DNA of 64,000 nucleotides, taken from assembly GCA_965279475.1 (NCBI GenBank), contig CBDIIA010000003.1:1488001-1552000 (forward strand). The letters run 5' to 3'. Position numbers and translations under genes: made by a program. The notes below the pieces were generated by a model. That model did not search any database, was not told where the DNA came from, and saw only the letters and a program-made list of their open reading frames with translations. Positions 16,424 to 25,310 of the stretch are shown in pieces; position 1 is the first letter of the stretch; each line of letters opens with the position of its first letter. The stretch comes from Pseudorhodoferax sp965279475. GTDB lineage: Bacteria > Pseudomonadota > Gammaproteobacteria > Burkholderiales > Burkholderiaceae_C.

Positions 16424-17707
16424 TCAGGTCAAGGTGTTGGCGCGGGGGGCGGTGCCTGCACCGCGCAGCGTGATGCGGCTGAGCCCGAACGCGACCAGCG
16501 CGCACGCGGCGATGCCCGCAACCATCGGCCGCGCCGTGCCGTCGGCGAACACCCCGACGACCGCCATCACCGCAGCACCGGTGACGAACTGCAGCGTGCC
16601 CATCAGCGCCGACGCCGTGCCGGCGATCGCGCCATGCTCCTCCAGCGCCAGCACGGCGGTGGTGGGCACCACCAGGCCTAAAAAACCGTAGCCGATGAAC
16701 AGCAGCACGACCATCGCGTCGAGCCGCTCGATGCCGGCCAGGTTCACCCCCAGCAGCAAGGCCATCAGCACCGCGTAGCCAGTCACGGCCACCTTCACCA
16801 TCGGCACCAGGCCGAAGCGTTTGCCCAGTTTGCCCGTCAGCTGCGACACGCCAATGAACGACGCCGCATTGGCGGCGAAGGCGATGCTGTACTGCCGCGG
16901 TGTCAGCCCGTAGTGGTCGATCAGCACGAACGACGAGTTCGCCAGGTAGGCGAAGAAGCTCGAGATGCCGAAGGCGCCGATCATCACCAGGCCCATGTAG
17001 TGTCCGTCGCGCAGCAGCACGCCGTAGCCGCGCAGCGCGCTGGCCACGCTGCTGTCCACCCGCTGGGCCGGCGGCCGCGTCTCCGGCAGGCTGGTGGCCA
17101 GCAGCACCAGGCCCAGCAATGCGGCCACGGTGACGGCCCAGAACACGCTGCGCCATCCGGCCCATTCGATCAGCAGGCTGCCGGCCAGCGGCGCGAGGAT
17201 CGGCGACACGCTGAACACCAGCATCAGCAGCGACATCAGCCGCGCGGCGTCGTGGCCGGTGTGCAGGTCGCGCACCACGGCCCGCGGCACCACCATGCCG
17301 GCGCAGGCGCCCAGACCCTGCACGAAGCGCAGTACCACCAGCGTGTGGACATCAGGCGCCAGCGCGCAGCCGACGCTGGCCACCGCGAACAGCACCAGCC
17401 CGAAGTACAGCGGGGCCTTGCGGCCGACCATGTCGGACACCGGCCCGTACACGATCTGCCCGATGCCCAACGACAGGAAGAACGCCATCAGGCTGGCCTG
17501 CACCGCGCCCATCGAGGCGCCGAGCGTCTGGCCGATCGACGGCAGCGCCGGCAGGTACATGTCGATCGCGAACGGCCCGATGGCCGACAGCAGGCCCAGC
17601 ACCAGCGCGGTGCGAAAGAAGTGGGTGGTGTGCAAGGGAATGTGGCCCGGCGCGCAGGTGGCGCCGATGCGGCAAAAAAGCCGCGAGCATACCGAAGTTG
17701 TCGCCAT
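16424..17707 (-). CDS. MFS multidrug exporter, Bcr/CflA type
   Basis: Twelve-helix proton-driven exporter, 427 residues. The Bcr/CflA signature FAIDMYLPALPSIGQTL is present in helix 1, with motif A (GPVSDMVGRKAPL) between helices 2 and 3 and motif C-like SPILAPLAGSLL in helix 5. Family members export chloramphenicol, bicyclomycin or other small compounds. A likely more typical start lies about 23 codons downstream, since the first residues (MATTSVCSRLFCRIG) are unusual; no clear ribosome site decides. A small same-strand gene sits 31 bases upstream. Confidence 0.85.
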   Translation of the reverse strand: MATTSVCSRLFCRIGATCAPGHIPLHTTHFFRTALVLGLLSAIGPFAIDMYLPALPSIGQTLGASMGAVQASLMAFFLSLGIGQIVYGPVSDMVGRKAPLYFGLVLFAVASVGCALAPDVHTLVVLRFVQGLGACAGMVVPRAVVRDLHTGHDAARLMSLLMLVFSVSPILAPLAGSLLIEWAGWRSVFWAVTVAALLGLVLLATSLPETRPPAQRVDSSVASALRGYGVLLRDGHYMGLVMIGAFGISSFFAYLANSSFVLIDHYGLTPRQYSIAFAANAASFIGVSQLTGKLGKRFGLVPMVKVAVTGYAVLMALLLGVNLAGIERLDAMVVLLFIGYGFLGLVVPTTAVLALEEHGAIAGTASALMGTLQFVTGAAVMAVVGVFADGTARPMVAGIAACALVAFGLSRITLRGAGTAPRANTLT

Positions 17708-17738
17708 CGTGCTGGCGCCGGGGAACGATCCCCCGCGC

Positions 17739-17966
17739 TCAGGGCGAGCGGTGCAGCCTGGGTGACGAGAGTGCCTGGATGCTGTCCTCGACGGCGCGCC
17801 GCACGTCGATCGAGCTGGCGACCTGGGGTCTGGCCGCCAGCGTGGCCTGCAGTGCCTTCAGGCTCTTGACGTCGGGCGCGACCCGGATCTGCGCGATGGC
17901 GGCCGCGGCCTGGCCGCTCGCCACCAGGGCTGCGACCTTGACGGCCCAATCGTTCGTTCTTGCCAT
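17739..17966 (-). CDS. Small hypothetical protein
   Basis: A 75-residue, alanine-rich, probably helical soluble protein (ARTNDWAVKVAALVASGQ...). It begins at ATG 17966 without a convincing ribosome site and lies on the same strand as the Bcr/CflA exporter, 31 bases upstream. Its composition resembles an alpha-helical repeat segment more than random out-of-frame translation, but support is limited. No function assigned. Confidence 0.45.
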   Translation of the reverse strand: MARTNDWAVKVAALVASGQAAAAIAQIRVAPDVKSLKALQATLAARPQVASSIDVRRAVEDSIQALSSPRLHRSP

Positions 17967-18130
17967 GGCGGCTCGCTGGATGTTGCGGTCGGTTCATTGT
18001 AGGCAGGCGCGGTACGCCTGCAGGCCGTGACGACCGCCGGACTCCGCGCTTACTCGATCTGGGGGATGCCCTGCGGCGCGGGGCTGGCTATGGTCCGACG
18101 GTTCGATCCGAACAGCGGAAGGCGGGAGAC

Positions 18131-19966
18131 ATGCGCATTCTTGCGATCCACGGTGTCGGCCACGGCGATGCCAAGAGCGACTGGCAGCCGCAGTGGCAAC
18201 AGGTGGTCACCCAGGCACTCAAGACCTGGTCGGGTAGCGCCGCGCCACCGACCATCGAGTTCCTGGCCTACGACGCCTTCTTCGAAGCGGCGCCGCTGAA
18301 CACCGCCGTGGTCGGCGACGCCTTGCTGCGGCTGGCGGCCAGCGGCTTGTTCTACGGGATCACGGACCGTTTTCGCAACCGGTCGGGTCTGTCCAGCGCG
18401 CTGGAGTCGGTACGCTGGAGTGCTGGCATGGTGGCGCAATGGACGGCACTCGAGGACCTGCGCGCGCAGTTGCGCCAGCATCTGAGCGACACCATGAAAC
18501 GGCTTCGGCCCGACGTGGTGCTCGCGCACAGCCTGGGTTCGCTGATCGCCTACGACACCTTCCGGCGCGACGAAGTGGCCCGGCCGGCTGCACCGCTGAT
18601 CGACGGCGTGACGCTGGTGACGTTCGGCTCGCAGATCGGCAATCCTGCGGTGCGCGCGGTGTACGGCGGGCGCATCGAGCCGCTGGACCGCAGCCGGTTC
18701 TGGTGGCATCTGTACAACGCGGAAGACGATGTGTTCACCTGCCCGATCGGCCTGCCGTCGCGCGGCAAGTTCAGGCAGGTGGACACGTTCTTCGACATTG
18801 CAGGGTTTGCCGACCACGATGGCGCCGCCTACCTTGGACACGACGAAGCGCTGGCCACGGTCTGGCAGGACCTGGCCTCGACGATGGCGCGTGGCCGCAG
18901 CCAGGCCACGGCCGCAACGCCGCCCTGTGCGCGCCCCGCGAAGCTGGCGGCGGCCCATCTGCGCACCACGCGCAAGGCCGAGCGCGCGACGCCGCAGCAG
19001 CGCGCGTTGCTGGTGGGCATTGCCGACTATCCGGACGCCAATTCGCGTCTGGAAGGCCCGGTGAACGACGTGTTCTCGATGAGTGCGACGCTGCAGGAGC
19101 TCGGCTTTTCGCCAGACAGCATCCGCGTGGTGCTGAACGACCGCGCCACGGCCGCCGGTATCCGCGAACGGCTGAAGTGGCTGCTGGCCGATGCCCAGGC
19201 CGGCGACCAGCTGGTGTTCTATTTCGCCGGCCATGGCGCGCAGGTGCCGGGTTATGGCCGCGGCTCCGAGGTGGACCACGTCGACGAATGCCTGGTGCCC
19301 TGGGATTTCGACTGGAGCAAGGGCAACGCGATCGCCGACGACGAGTTCGCAGCTCTGTATGCGCAGCTGCCCTATGCCTGCCAGTTCGTGTCGGTGCTGG
19401 ACTGCTGCCATGCCGGCGGCATGGCGCGGGCCGGCGGTCTGCGGGCGCGGGGCCTGACGCCGCCGGACGACGTGCGCCATCGCATGCTGCGCTGGGACCG
19501 GGCCACGCAGATGTGGCTGCCGCGCCGCCGCCTGGAGCAGATGACCGCGGCCGAAGCGCAGACGCTCAAGGCCGGCAAGGACCGCGATGCCTGGCTGGGC
19601 CAGAGCGGCAGCATGCGGCGCCTGGGCCGGGGCACCAGCCTGTGGCTGCCGACCGACAAGGCCTTCCGGCGCGCCAAGGCGGCCCATCTGCACGAAGGAC
19701 CCTATGTGCCGGTGCTGATCGAAGCCTGCAAGGAAGAACAGTTCGCCTACGAATACCGCCATGGCGTGGTGTCCCACGGCGCCTTCACGTTCAGCCTGTG
19801 CGGCGTGCTGCGCGACGCGGCCCGTCAGCCGGGCCGTGCCGTGCTGACGTTCGAGCAGCTGTTGCAGAGGACCGCAGAACGCATCGCTTCGGTGGTGCCC
19901 GAGCCGCAGGACCCGCAGCTCAGCTGTGCCGCCGCCTGGCGCCACGCAACGGTTCCGGGTCTTTGA
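18131..19966 (+). CDS. Alpha/beta hydrolase-caspase (C14) fusion protein
   Basis: A two-domain protein of 611 residues without a signal peptide. Residues about 1-260 look like a serine hydrolase: MRILAIHGVGHG at the N-terminus as oxyanion loop and LAHSLGSLIAYD as nucleophile elbow (Ser134). Residues about 285-611 are a caspase-like peptidase: RALLVGIADYPD opens the domain, then the dyad histidine in FYFAGHGAQ (His368) and the cysteine in VLDCCHAGG (Cys426, preceded by Cys425). Acidic segments between them fit a metacaspase-type Arg/Lys pocket. ATG 18131 follows GAAGGCGGGAG. The stop is 30 bases before an astacin-like protease, so the two form an operon. Target and trigger unknown; bacterial caspases have been linked to cell death and phage defence. 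Confidence 0.85.
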   Translation: MRILAIHGVGHGDAKSDWQPQWQQVVTQALKTWSGSAAPPTIEFLAYDAFFEAAPLNTAVVGDALLRLAASGLFYGITDRFRNRSGLSSALESVRWSAGMVAQWTALEDLRAQLRQHLSDTMKRLRPDVVLAHSLGSLIAYDTFRRDEVARPAAPLIDGVTLVTFGSQIGNPAVRAVYGGRIEPLDRSRFWWHLYNAEDDVFTCPIGLPSRGKFRQVDTFFDIAGFADHDGAAYLGHDEALATVWQDLASTMARGRSQATAATPPCARPAKLAAAHLRTTRKAERATPQQRALLVGIADYPDANSRLEGPVNDVFSMSATLQELGFSPDSIRVVLNDRATAAGIRERLKWLLADAQAGDQLVFYFAGHGAQVPGYGRGSEVDHVDECLVPWDFDWSKGNAIADDEFAALYAQLPYACQFVSVLDCCHAGGMARAGGLRARGLTPPDDVRHRMLRWDRATQMWLPRRRLEQMTAAEAQTLKAGKDRDAWLGQSGSMRRLGRGTSLWLPTDKAFRRAKAAHLHEGPYVPVLIEACKEEQFAYEYRHGVVSHGAFTFSLCGVLRDAARQPGRAVLTFEQLLQRTAERIASVVPEPQDPQLSCAAAWRHATVPGL

Positions 19967-19996
19967 CCCCTTTTCTTGTTCAACGAAGGAGACATG

Positions 19997-21085
19997 ATGG
20001 CAAGCAGAACCTCCGCGCCGGCAGCCGGCGCCTACCTCGGTACGGTGGCCGCCAGCGCCCACCGCTATTGCGCGGCGAAGTTTCCGAGACCCGTGCGCAT
20101 GCCCGCTGGCGTGCACGCGGACCGGGCGCGGCTGCTGCAGCAGACCGCCAACAAATGGCTGAACGGCAGCACGCTGCGCTACTGGTTCTTCGACAAGCCG
20201 GCGCTCTGGGTCGGCGCGCCGGCCGAACAGGCGGTGGTGCGCAAGGCGTTTGCGCAATGGAAAGCCTTGGGCGTGGGCCTGAAATTCGAAGAGGTGACGA
20301 AGCAGGCCGATGCCGACGTGCGCATCGCCTTCCTGCAGGGCGATGGCGCCTGGTCGTACATCGGCACCGACATCCTGACGCCGCGCGAGGACGCACGCAC
20401 GATGAACTTTGGCTGGAGCCTGACAGGTGCCGACGGGCTGGACACGGCGCTGCACGAGATCGGCCACACGCTGGGTTTCCCGCACGAGCACCAGAACCCT
20501 TTTGCCGGCATCGTGTGGAACGAAGAAGCGGTCTATGCCGCGCTGAAGAAGCCGCCCAACAAGTGGAGCAAAGCGACGACCTTCCACAACATCATCGAAA
20601 AGCTGATGGCCGACAAGGTGCAGGGTTCGCAATGGGATCCGGATTCGGTGATGCATTACCCGTTCGAGGCGGGTCTGATCCTCAAACCCGTCAAGTACAG
20701 GAACGGCCTGCGACCCGCCGGCGGGCTGTCGGCCCGCGACCGCGAATGGGTGAAGACCTTCTATCCGCCGATGGGCGCGGAGGACCTGCCGCAGCTCCAG
20801 CCGTTCCAGACGGCGTCCCTCGATCTCGAACCTGGGCAGCAGGCGGACTACGCGTTCCGACCCGCCCAGACCCGGGCGTACGAGTTCCGCACCTTCGGTG
20901 ATGCCGATGTGACGATGGCGATCTTTGCCAAGGGCCAGAAGCTGCCGCTGACCGTCGAGGACGATGGCGGCCAGGAGCACAACGCCAACCTCAAGATCGA
21001 CCTGAAGGCCGGCACGTCCTACGTTCTGCGTCTGCGGCTGCGCTACGCCAAGCCGGCCGCGCAGGCGGCTGTCATGGTGTGGTGA
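19997..21085 (+). CDS. Astacin-like zinc metalloprotease with C-terminal beta domain
   Basis: Metzincin endopeptidase of 362 residues. The zinc site is HEIGHTLGFPHEH (ligands His153, His157, His163; catalytic Glu154) and the Met-turn is SVMHY (Met219), both in astacin style. A C-terminal part (about 265-362) looks like a beta-sandwich of the pre-peptidase C-terminal kind. There is no signal peptide or propeptide cysteine switch that I can see, so it may act inside the cell or leave by another route. ATG 19997 has AAGGAG 5 bases upstream; ATG 19994 is possible. It follows the hydrolase-caspase gene by 30 bases. Confidence 0.88.
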   Translation: MASRTSAPAAGAYLGTVAASAHRYCAAKFPRPVRMPAGVHADRARLLQQTANKWLNGSTLRYWFFDKPALWVGAPAEQAVVRKAFAQWKALGVGLKFEEVTKQADADVRIAFLQGDGAWSYIGTDILTPREDARTMNFGWSLTGADGLDTALHEIGHTLGFPHEHQNPFAGIVWNEEAVYAALKKPPNKWSKATTFHNIIEKLMADKVQGSQWDPDSVMHYPFEAGLILKPVKYRNGLRPAGGLSARDREWVKTFYPPMGAEDLPQLQPFQTASLDLEPGQQADYAFRPAQTRAYEFRTFGDADVTMAIFAKGQKLPLTVEDDGGQEHNANLKIDLKAGTSYVLRLRLRYAKPAAQAAVMVW

Positions 21086-21236
21086 GCAAGGGCCTGCTGC
21101 CTGGGCTCGCTGGACTGCGTTCGCCTCCGGCTGCGGTGCGGGCTGGCGTGGGGCGGCCCGGCGCTGCGCTTGACTGGACGACCCTCCCTGCTCCGCACTT
21201 CGGGGCGAGCTTGCTCCGGGCGGCCGAGCGCTGCGC
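21086..21236. repeat. Intergenic GC-rich element sharing a core with the cobQ insert
   Basis: These 151 bases between two convergent genes are rich in short palindromic GC blocks and contain TGGGGCGGCCCGGCG at 21149-21163, identical to the core of the insert in cobQ (3354-3368). CGCTGCGCT-type motifs repeat at both ends. It has the look of a dispersed repeat (REP-like) and may act as a bidirectional terminator. No coding function seen. Confidence 0.45.
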
Positions 21237-22133
21237 TCACGCCAGCTGCGCCTTGAAGAACGCAACCGTGCGGTCCCATGCCAGCCGGGCGGCGGCCGCG
21301 TCGTAGCGCGGCGTGGTGTCGTTGTTGAAGCCGTGCTGCGTGCCGGGGTACTGGTAGCCCGTGTGGCGCACGCCGGCGGCCTTGAGTGCGGCTTCGTAGG
21401 CGGGCCACGACGCGTTGATGCGTTCGTCGACGGCCGCGAAGTGCAGCAGCAGGCTGGCCTTCACCTTGGCCGCATCGGCCGGCGCCGGCTGGTTGCCGTA
21501 GAACGGCACCGACGCGGCCAACTCGGGCAGCCGCACACTCAGCATGTGGGCGATGCCGCCGCCGTAGCAGAAGCCTACCGCACCCAGCTTTCCGTTGCTG
21601 TCGGGCCGGGCGTGCAGCCATTTCGCGCTGGCGATGAAGTCTTCGTGCGCCTTCGGCTGGTCGAGCTTGGCGAAGGCTTCGCGGGCCTTGTCTTCGTCGC
21701 CGGGGTAACCGCCCAGCGGCGTCAGCGCGTCGGGGGCGAAGGCCATGAAGCCGTCGAGCGCCAGGCGCCGCGCGATGTCCTCGATGTGCGGGTTCAGCCC
21801 GCGGTTCTCGTGGACGACGACGATGCTCGGCAGTCGGGCGCCCGCCGCGGCGCTGGCCGGGCGGCACAGATAACCCTTGACCGTGCCGTTGCCGGCGGGC
21901 GACGCGACCTGCAGCCATTCGGTCCGCACGCGGGCATCGTCCTTCGGTACCTGCTGGCCGAGGGCGAAGTTGGGTTGCAGCGCGGCCAGCAGGCCGGCTG
22001 CGCTCAGGCCGGCGGTGGCGAACTTCTGCGCGCGTTCGAGGAAGCCGCGGCGGTCGATGCCGCCATGCACGTAGGCGTCGAAGAGGATCAGCAGTTCCTG
22101 GTCGAAATCCTGGGCGGTCAGACGTGGCGGCAT
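21237..22133 (-). CDS. Dienelactone hydrolase-family protein
   Basis: Alpha/beta hydrolase with a cysteine nucleophile, 298 residues. The elbow GFCYGGG (Cys189) is the dienelactone hydrolase type; the acid is likely in the VDERIN segment and the histidine in TQHGFNND. Before the catalytic domain is IDRRGFLERA (Arg28-Arg29) followed by a hydrophobic stretch ending near LALGQ, a Tat-like export signal set unusually far from the N-terminus. ATG 22133 has GGAGAG upstream. Family members open enol-lactones in chlorocatechol breakdown, but exported paralogues often have other esterase roles, so the substrate is open. Confidence 0.85.
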   Translation of the reverse strand: MPPRLTAQDFDQELLILFDAYVHGGIDRRGFLERAQKFATAGLSAAGLLAALQPNFALGQQVPKDDARVRTEWLQVASPAGNGTVKGYLCRPASAAAGARLPSIVVVHENRGLNPHIEDIARRLALDGFMAFAPDALTPLGGYPGDEDKAREAFAKLDQPKAHEDFIASAKWLHARPDSNGKLGAVGFCYGGGIAHMLSVRLPELAASVPFYGNQPAPADAAKVKASLLLHFAAVDERINASWPAYEAALKAAGVRHTGYQYPGTQHGFNNDTTPRYDAAAARLAWDRTVAFFKAQLA

Positions 22134-22321
22134 GGCAGCTCTCCGGGGATGATGTGAAGCGCGCAGTCTAAGGCTTGCCGGTGCCGCGACAGAGGCGGAA
22201 AACCCCGGCGGTGTTTCGTTTGTTGCCCCCGTGTACGCAGGCGACTGCACGGTGCGCGCAGCCCCTACACTACGCGCCGCACCGGACCCCGACCCACCAC
22301 GCTTGTACAGGAGCAGACCCC

Positions 22322-22756
22322 ATGCAGTCCATCGCCCAAAAGCCCACCGGCGCCTTCATCGGCGCGTCCTGGGCCGCGCTGTTCATCGGCGCCATCACCT
22401 ACCTGGTCGTGCTGTGGAACGGTGCGATGCAGCTGAACGAGAAGGGCTACTACTTCACGCTGCTGATGTACGGCCTGTTCTCGGCGGTGTCGCTGCAGAA
22501 GTCGGTGCGCGACCGGCTGGAAGGCATCAAGGTCACGGGCCTGTACTACGGCCTGTGCTGGATCTCGCTGATCATCGTCGTGCTGCTGCTCGGCGTCGGG
22601 CTGTGGAACGCGTCGATGGCGGCGACGGAGAAGGGCTTCTACGCGATGGCCTTCCTGCTGAGCCTGTTCGGCGGCGTTGCGGTGCAGAAGAACGTGCGCG
22701 ACGTGGCGCAGTTCAGCGAGGCGTCGGCCATCGACGGGCCGCTCGAGAACGCATAG
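22322..22756 (+). CDS. YiaA/YiaB-type inner membrane protein
   Basis: A 144-residue membrane protein with two copies of a two-helix unit, about 12-62 and 75-128. Each has a Trp-containing first helix (FIGASWAALFIGAITYLVV and LYYGLCWISLIIVVLLLGVG) and a second helix ending in the matching LQKSVRDR / VQKNVRDV, so it is an internal duplication. This is the layout of the YiaAB domain, whose function is unknown. ATG 22322 follows an AGGAGCAG site. It is a single gene, convergent with the SNF2 helicase 10 bases away. Confidence 0.85.
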   Translation: MQSIAQKPTGAFIGASWAALFIGAITYLVVLWNGAMQLNEKGYYFTLLMYGLFSAVSLQKSVRDRLEGIKVTGLYYGLCWISLIIVVLLLGVGLWNASMAATEKGFYAMAFLLSLFGGVAVQKNVRDVAQFSEASAIDGPLENA

Positions 22757-22766
22757 ACCCAACGCG

Positions 22767-25271
22767 CTAGCGCAGCGGTGCCAGCAGTCCGGCCAGATCC
22801 TCTTCGCTGAATTTCGGCGCGCCGTCGGCGTCTTCGCCCAGCACGCCCGCCGCCAGCGCCGTCTTGCGCGCCTGCAGCTCGAGCATGCGCTCCTCGATGC
22901 TGCCTTCCACCACGATCCGGTAGACGAAGACGGTGCGCTGCTGGCCAATGCGGTGCGCGCGGGCCGCGGCCTGTTCCTCGACGGCGGGGTTCCACCACGG
23001 GTCGGTCAGCACCACCGCGTCGGCCGCGGTCAGGTTGAGGCCGAGCCCACCGGCTTTCAGGCTCACCAGGAACACCGGCACACGCCCTTCCTGGAAGGCC
23101 TGCACCAGCGGCCCGCGCTCGGCGGGCGGCGTGGCGCCAGTCAGGCTGGCGCAGGGCAATTGCAGTGCCGCCAGCTCCTGTTCGACCAGGCGCAGCATGC
23201 CGACGAACTGCGAGAACACCAGCACGCGCCGGCCTTCCGCCACCAGTGCCGGCAGCAGGTCACGCAGCAGTTCGAGCTTGGCGCGGTGCGTCAGCGGCGG
23301 GCGGTCGGCGCCGCTCAACAGGCTCGGGTCGCAGCAGACCTGGCGCAGGCGCAGCAGTGCGTCCAGCACCTCGATCTGCGCGCCGTGGAAGCCGCTGCGC
23401 TGCAGCACGCGGCGTACCTGGGTGTCGGCGGCCGCGCGCACGCTTTCGTACAGGTTGCGCTGGGCGCCTTCGAGCCGCACGCGGCGCTGCACCTCGACGC
23501 GTTCGGGCAGCTCGGTGGCCACCTCGTTCTTGCGCCGGCGCAGGATGAACGGGCGCACCCGGCGTGCCAGCAACTCGGCACGCAGGGTCTCGCCGTTGAC
23601 CTCGATGGGCTTGCGCCAGTGCTGCCAGAACTGCCGCGCCGTGCCGAGAAAACCCGGCATCAGGAAGTCGAACTGCGACCACAGTTCGCCCAGGTGGTTC
23701 TCGAGCGGCGTGCCGGTCAGGCACAGGCGGTGCCGGGCGCGCAGCCGGCGCAGCGCGCGTGCGCTGCGGCCGGCAGCGTTCTTGACCAGTTGGGCCTCGT
23801 CCAGGATCAGCAGGTGCCAGGCCTGCGCGCGCAAGGCGTCGAGGTCGCGCCACAGCAGCGGGTAGCTGGTCAGCACCAGGTCGAACTCGGCCAGCCGGCC
23901 GAAGTCGGCGGAACGCCGCGGGCCGTGCAGCAACAGCACGCGCAGGCCGGGTGCCACACGCGCGGCTTCGGCCTGCCAGTTGAACAGCAGCGAGGTCGGC
24001 AGCACGGCGAGCGCGGGCAGGTCGAGCCGGCCGCCCTGTTGCTCCAGCAGCAGATGCGCCAACGCCTGCGCGGTCTTGCCCAGGCCCATCTCGTCGGCCA
24101 GGATTCCGCCCAGCGCGTGGCGGCGCAGGTACTGCAGCCAGGCCAGGCCTTGCAACTGGTAGGGCCGCAGCTGCAGGCCCAGGCCCGGCGGCGCGGCGAC
24201 CTCGGGTACCGCGCCGTCGGCTTGCAGGCGCGCCACCAGGCGCTCGACGCCGGCGTCGCCGTGCAGGTGCCAGAGCGCGCGGTCGCCATCGGCGCGCGCC
24301 AGATGGGTGGACGCGACCTGCCGCAGGTCGCGGTACAGGCTCTGCATGCGCGGCGCGTCCCAGTGCGTGAGGCGGATCGGGCCCTGCAGTGTTTGGCTGC
24401 CGGTCAGCATGTCGAGCATCTGCGCGACGATGGCCTTCAGCGGTGCGGCCGGTGCGTCGATGCGCCGGCCGCCCGGTGCGCGCAGCGGGATACGCGCCAG
24501 ATCGTCGATGGCACGCACCGCGCGCGCGTCGCGCCAGCGGGCATCGCGCCGCAGCAGGTCGGCCAGCATCGGTGCCAGGTCCAGTGTCTCGCCGTCGATG
24601 TCGACGCCCAGGCTCAGCAGCCAGGCGCCCTCGCGCGCGGGCAGGTGCAGGCCGCCGTCGGCGCCGGCGGCGCGTGCGGGCCGCACGATGGGCTCGGCCG
24701 GCAGCTTGCCGACGACGTCGCCGGTCTCGGGGTCGAGCCGGATGCGCCAGGCCTGCACCGGCACGCTTTCGTGTCCGAACCCAGGGCCGACCACGATGTC
24801 CCAGCCGCGGGACTGCAGCAGCGGCACGGCCTCGGCCCAGAAATCGCCGAACTGCGGCTCCTGCGGCAGCGACCACAGCGGCACGCCCTCCAGGCCGGCC
24901 GCGGCCTCGGGCGAGCGCCATTGCAGCTCGGTGGCATCGACCGGATGCAGGCCCAGCGTGCGGGCCAGGTCGAGTGCCTCGTCTTCGGCCGCGGTGTCGC
25001 GGGCGGGCGGCACGGCTATGGCATCGTCTGGCGCCTCCGGCTGCAGTGCCGGGCGGGCGCCGAGCACGCTCTGCGGCGCCTCGGCCGTCCAGCGCGCGCC
25101 GGCGTGGCCGGCGTAGGCCCAGGCGATGCGCACCAGCGTCAGCGGCACCGCGCGCGGGCCGAACGGCGCGTGGGCCTGCATGCCCAGCAGCCCGTCGCCG
25201 CGGGCCAGCGTCAACAGGGTCAGCGTGGGGATCAGGCGGGCTGGAGCGCTGCCGGGGGAGCTTGCGGGCAT
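22767..25271 (-). CDS. SNF2-family DNA-dependent ATPase/helicase
   Basis: A Swi2/Snf2 ATPase of 834 residues that moves along or remodels protein-DNA or protein-RNA complexes. The N-terminal 370 residues are a bacterial SNF2-associated region. The motor follows: Walker A DEMGLGKTAQ (Lys399), DEAQ box (LILDEAQLVKN), motif III LTGTPLEN, then the helicase C domain with VFSQFVGML, KAGGLGLNLTAAD and the arginine finger block RAHRIGQ. ATG 25271 is the first sensible start. It is divergent from cobT with a 39-base gap, so the promoters overlap. The open frame continues upstream without stops but is antisense to cobT and is not coding there. Confidence 0.92.
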   Translation of the reverse strand: MPASSPGSAPARLIPTLTLLTLARGDGLLGMQAHAPFGPRAVPLTLVRIAWAYAGHAGARWTAEAPQSVLGARPALQPEAPDDAIAVPPARDTAAEDEALDLARTLGLHPVDATELQWRSPEAAAGLEGVPLWSLPQEPQFGDFWAEAVPLLQSRGWDIVVGPGFGHESVPVQAWRIRLDPETGDVVGKLPAEPIVRPARAAGADGGLHLPAREGAWLLSLGVDIDGETLDLAPMLADLLRRDARWRDARAVRAIDDLARIPLRAPGGRRIDAPAAPLKAIVAQMLDMLTGSQTLQGPIRLTHWDAPRMQSLYRDLRQVASTHLARADGDRALWHLHGDAGVERLVARLQADGAVPEVAAPPGLGLQLRPYQLQGLAWLQYLRRHALGGILADEMGLGKTAQALAHLLLEQQGGRLDLPALAVLPTSLLFNWQAEAARVAPGLRVLLLHGPRRSADFGRLAEFDLVLTSYPLLWRDLDALRAQAWHLLILDEAQLVKNAAGRSARALRRLRARHRLCLTGTPLENHLGELWSQFDFLMPGFLGTARQFWQHWRKPIEVNGETLRAELLARRVRPFILRRRKNEVATELPERVEVQRRVRLEGAQRNLYESVRAAADTQVRRVLQRSGFHGAQIEVLDALLRLRQVCCDPSLLSGADRPPLTHRAKLELLRDLLPALVAEGRRVLVFSQFVGMLRLVEQELAALQLPCASLTGATPPAERGPLVQAFQEGRVPVFLVSLKAGGLGLNLTAADAVVLTDPWWNPAVEEQAAARAHRIGQQRTVFVYRIVVEGSIEERMLELQARKTALAAGVLGEDADGAPKFSEEDLAGLLAPLR

Positions 25272-25310
25272 CGGATGATTGTCTCTTGGCCGGCCCACGA
25301 CAATGCGCAG

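Noticed and set aside
18050..21265. A minus-strand open frame of over 1000 codons antisense to the caspase and metalloprotease genes
   Set aside because: High third-position GC leaves the antisense frame free of stops. Its translation is Arg/His/Gln-rich without motifs, while the plus strand carries complete catalytic sites.
22677..25310. Long plus-strand open frame antisense to the SNF2 gene and joined to cobT
   Set aside because: Low-complexity antisense translation; cobT starts at ATG 25311 with a normal N-terminus.
25272..25310. Cobalamin riboswitch before cobT
   Set aside because: Only 39 bases separate cobT from the divergent gene, too short for a riboswitch, and no B12-box is visible.
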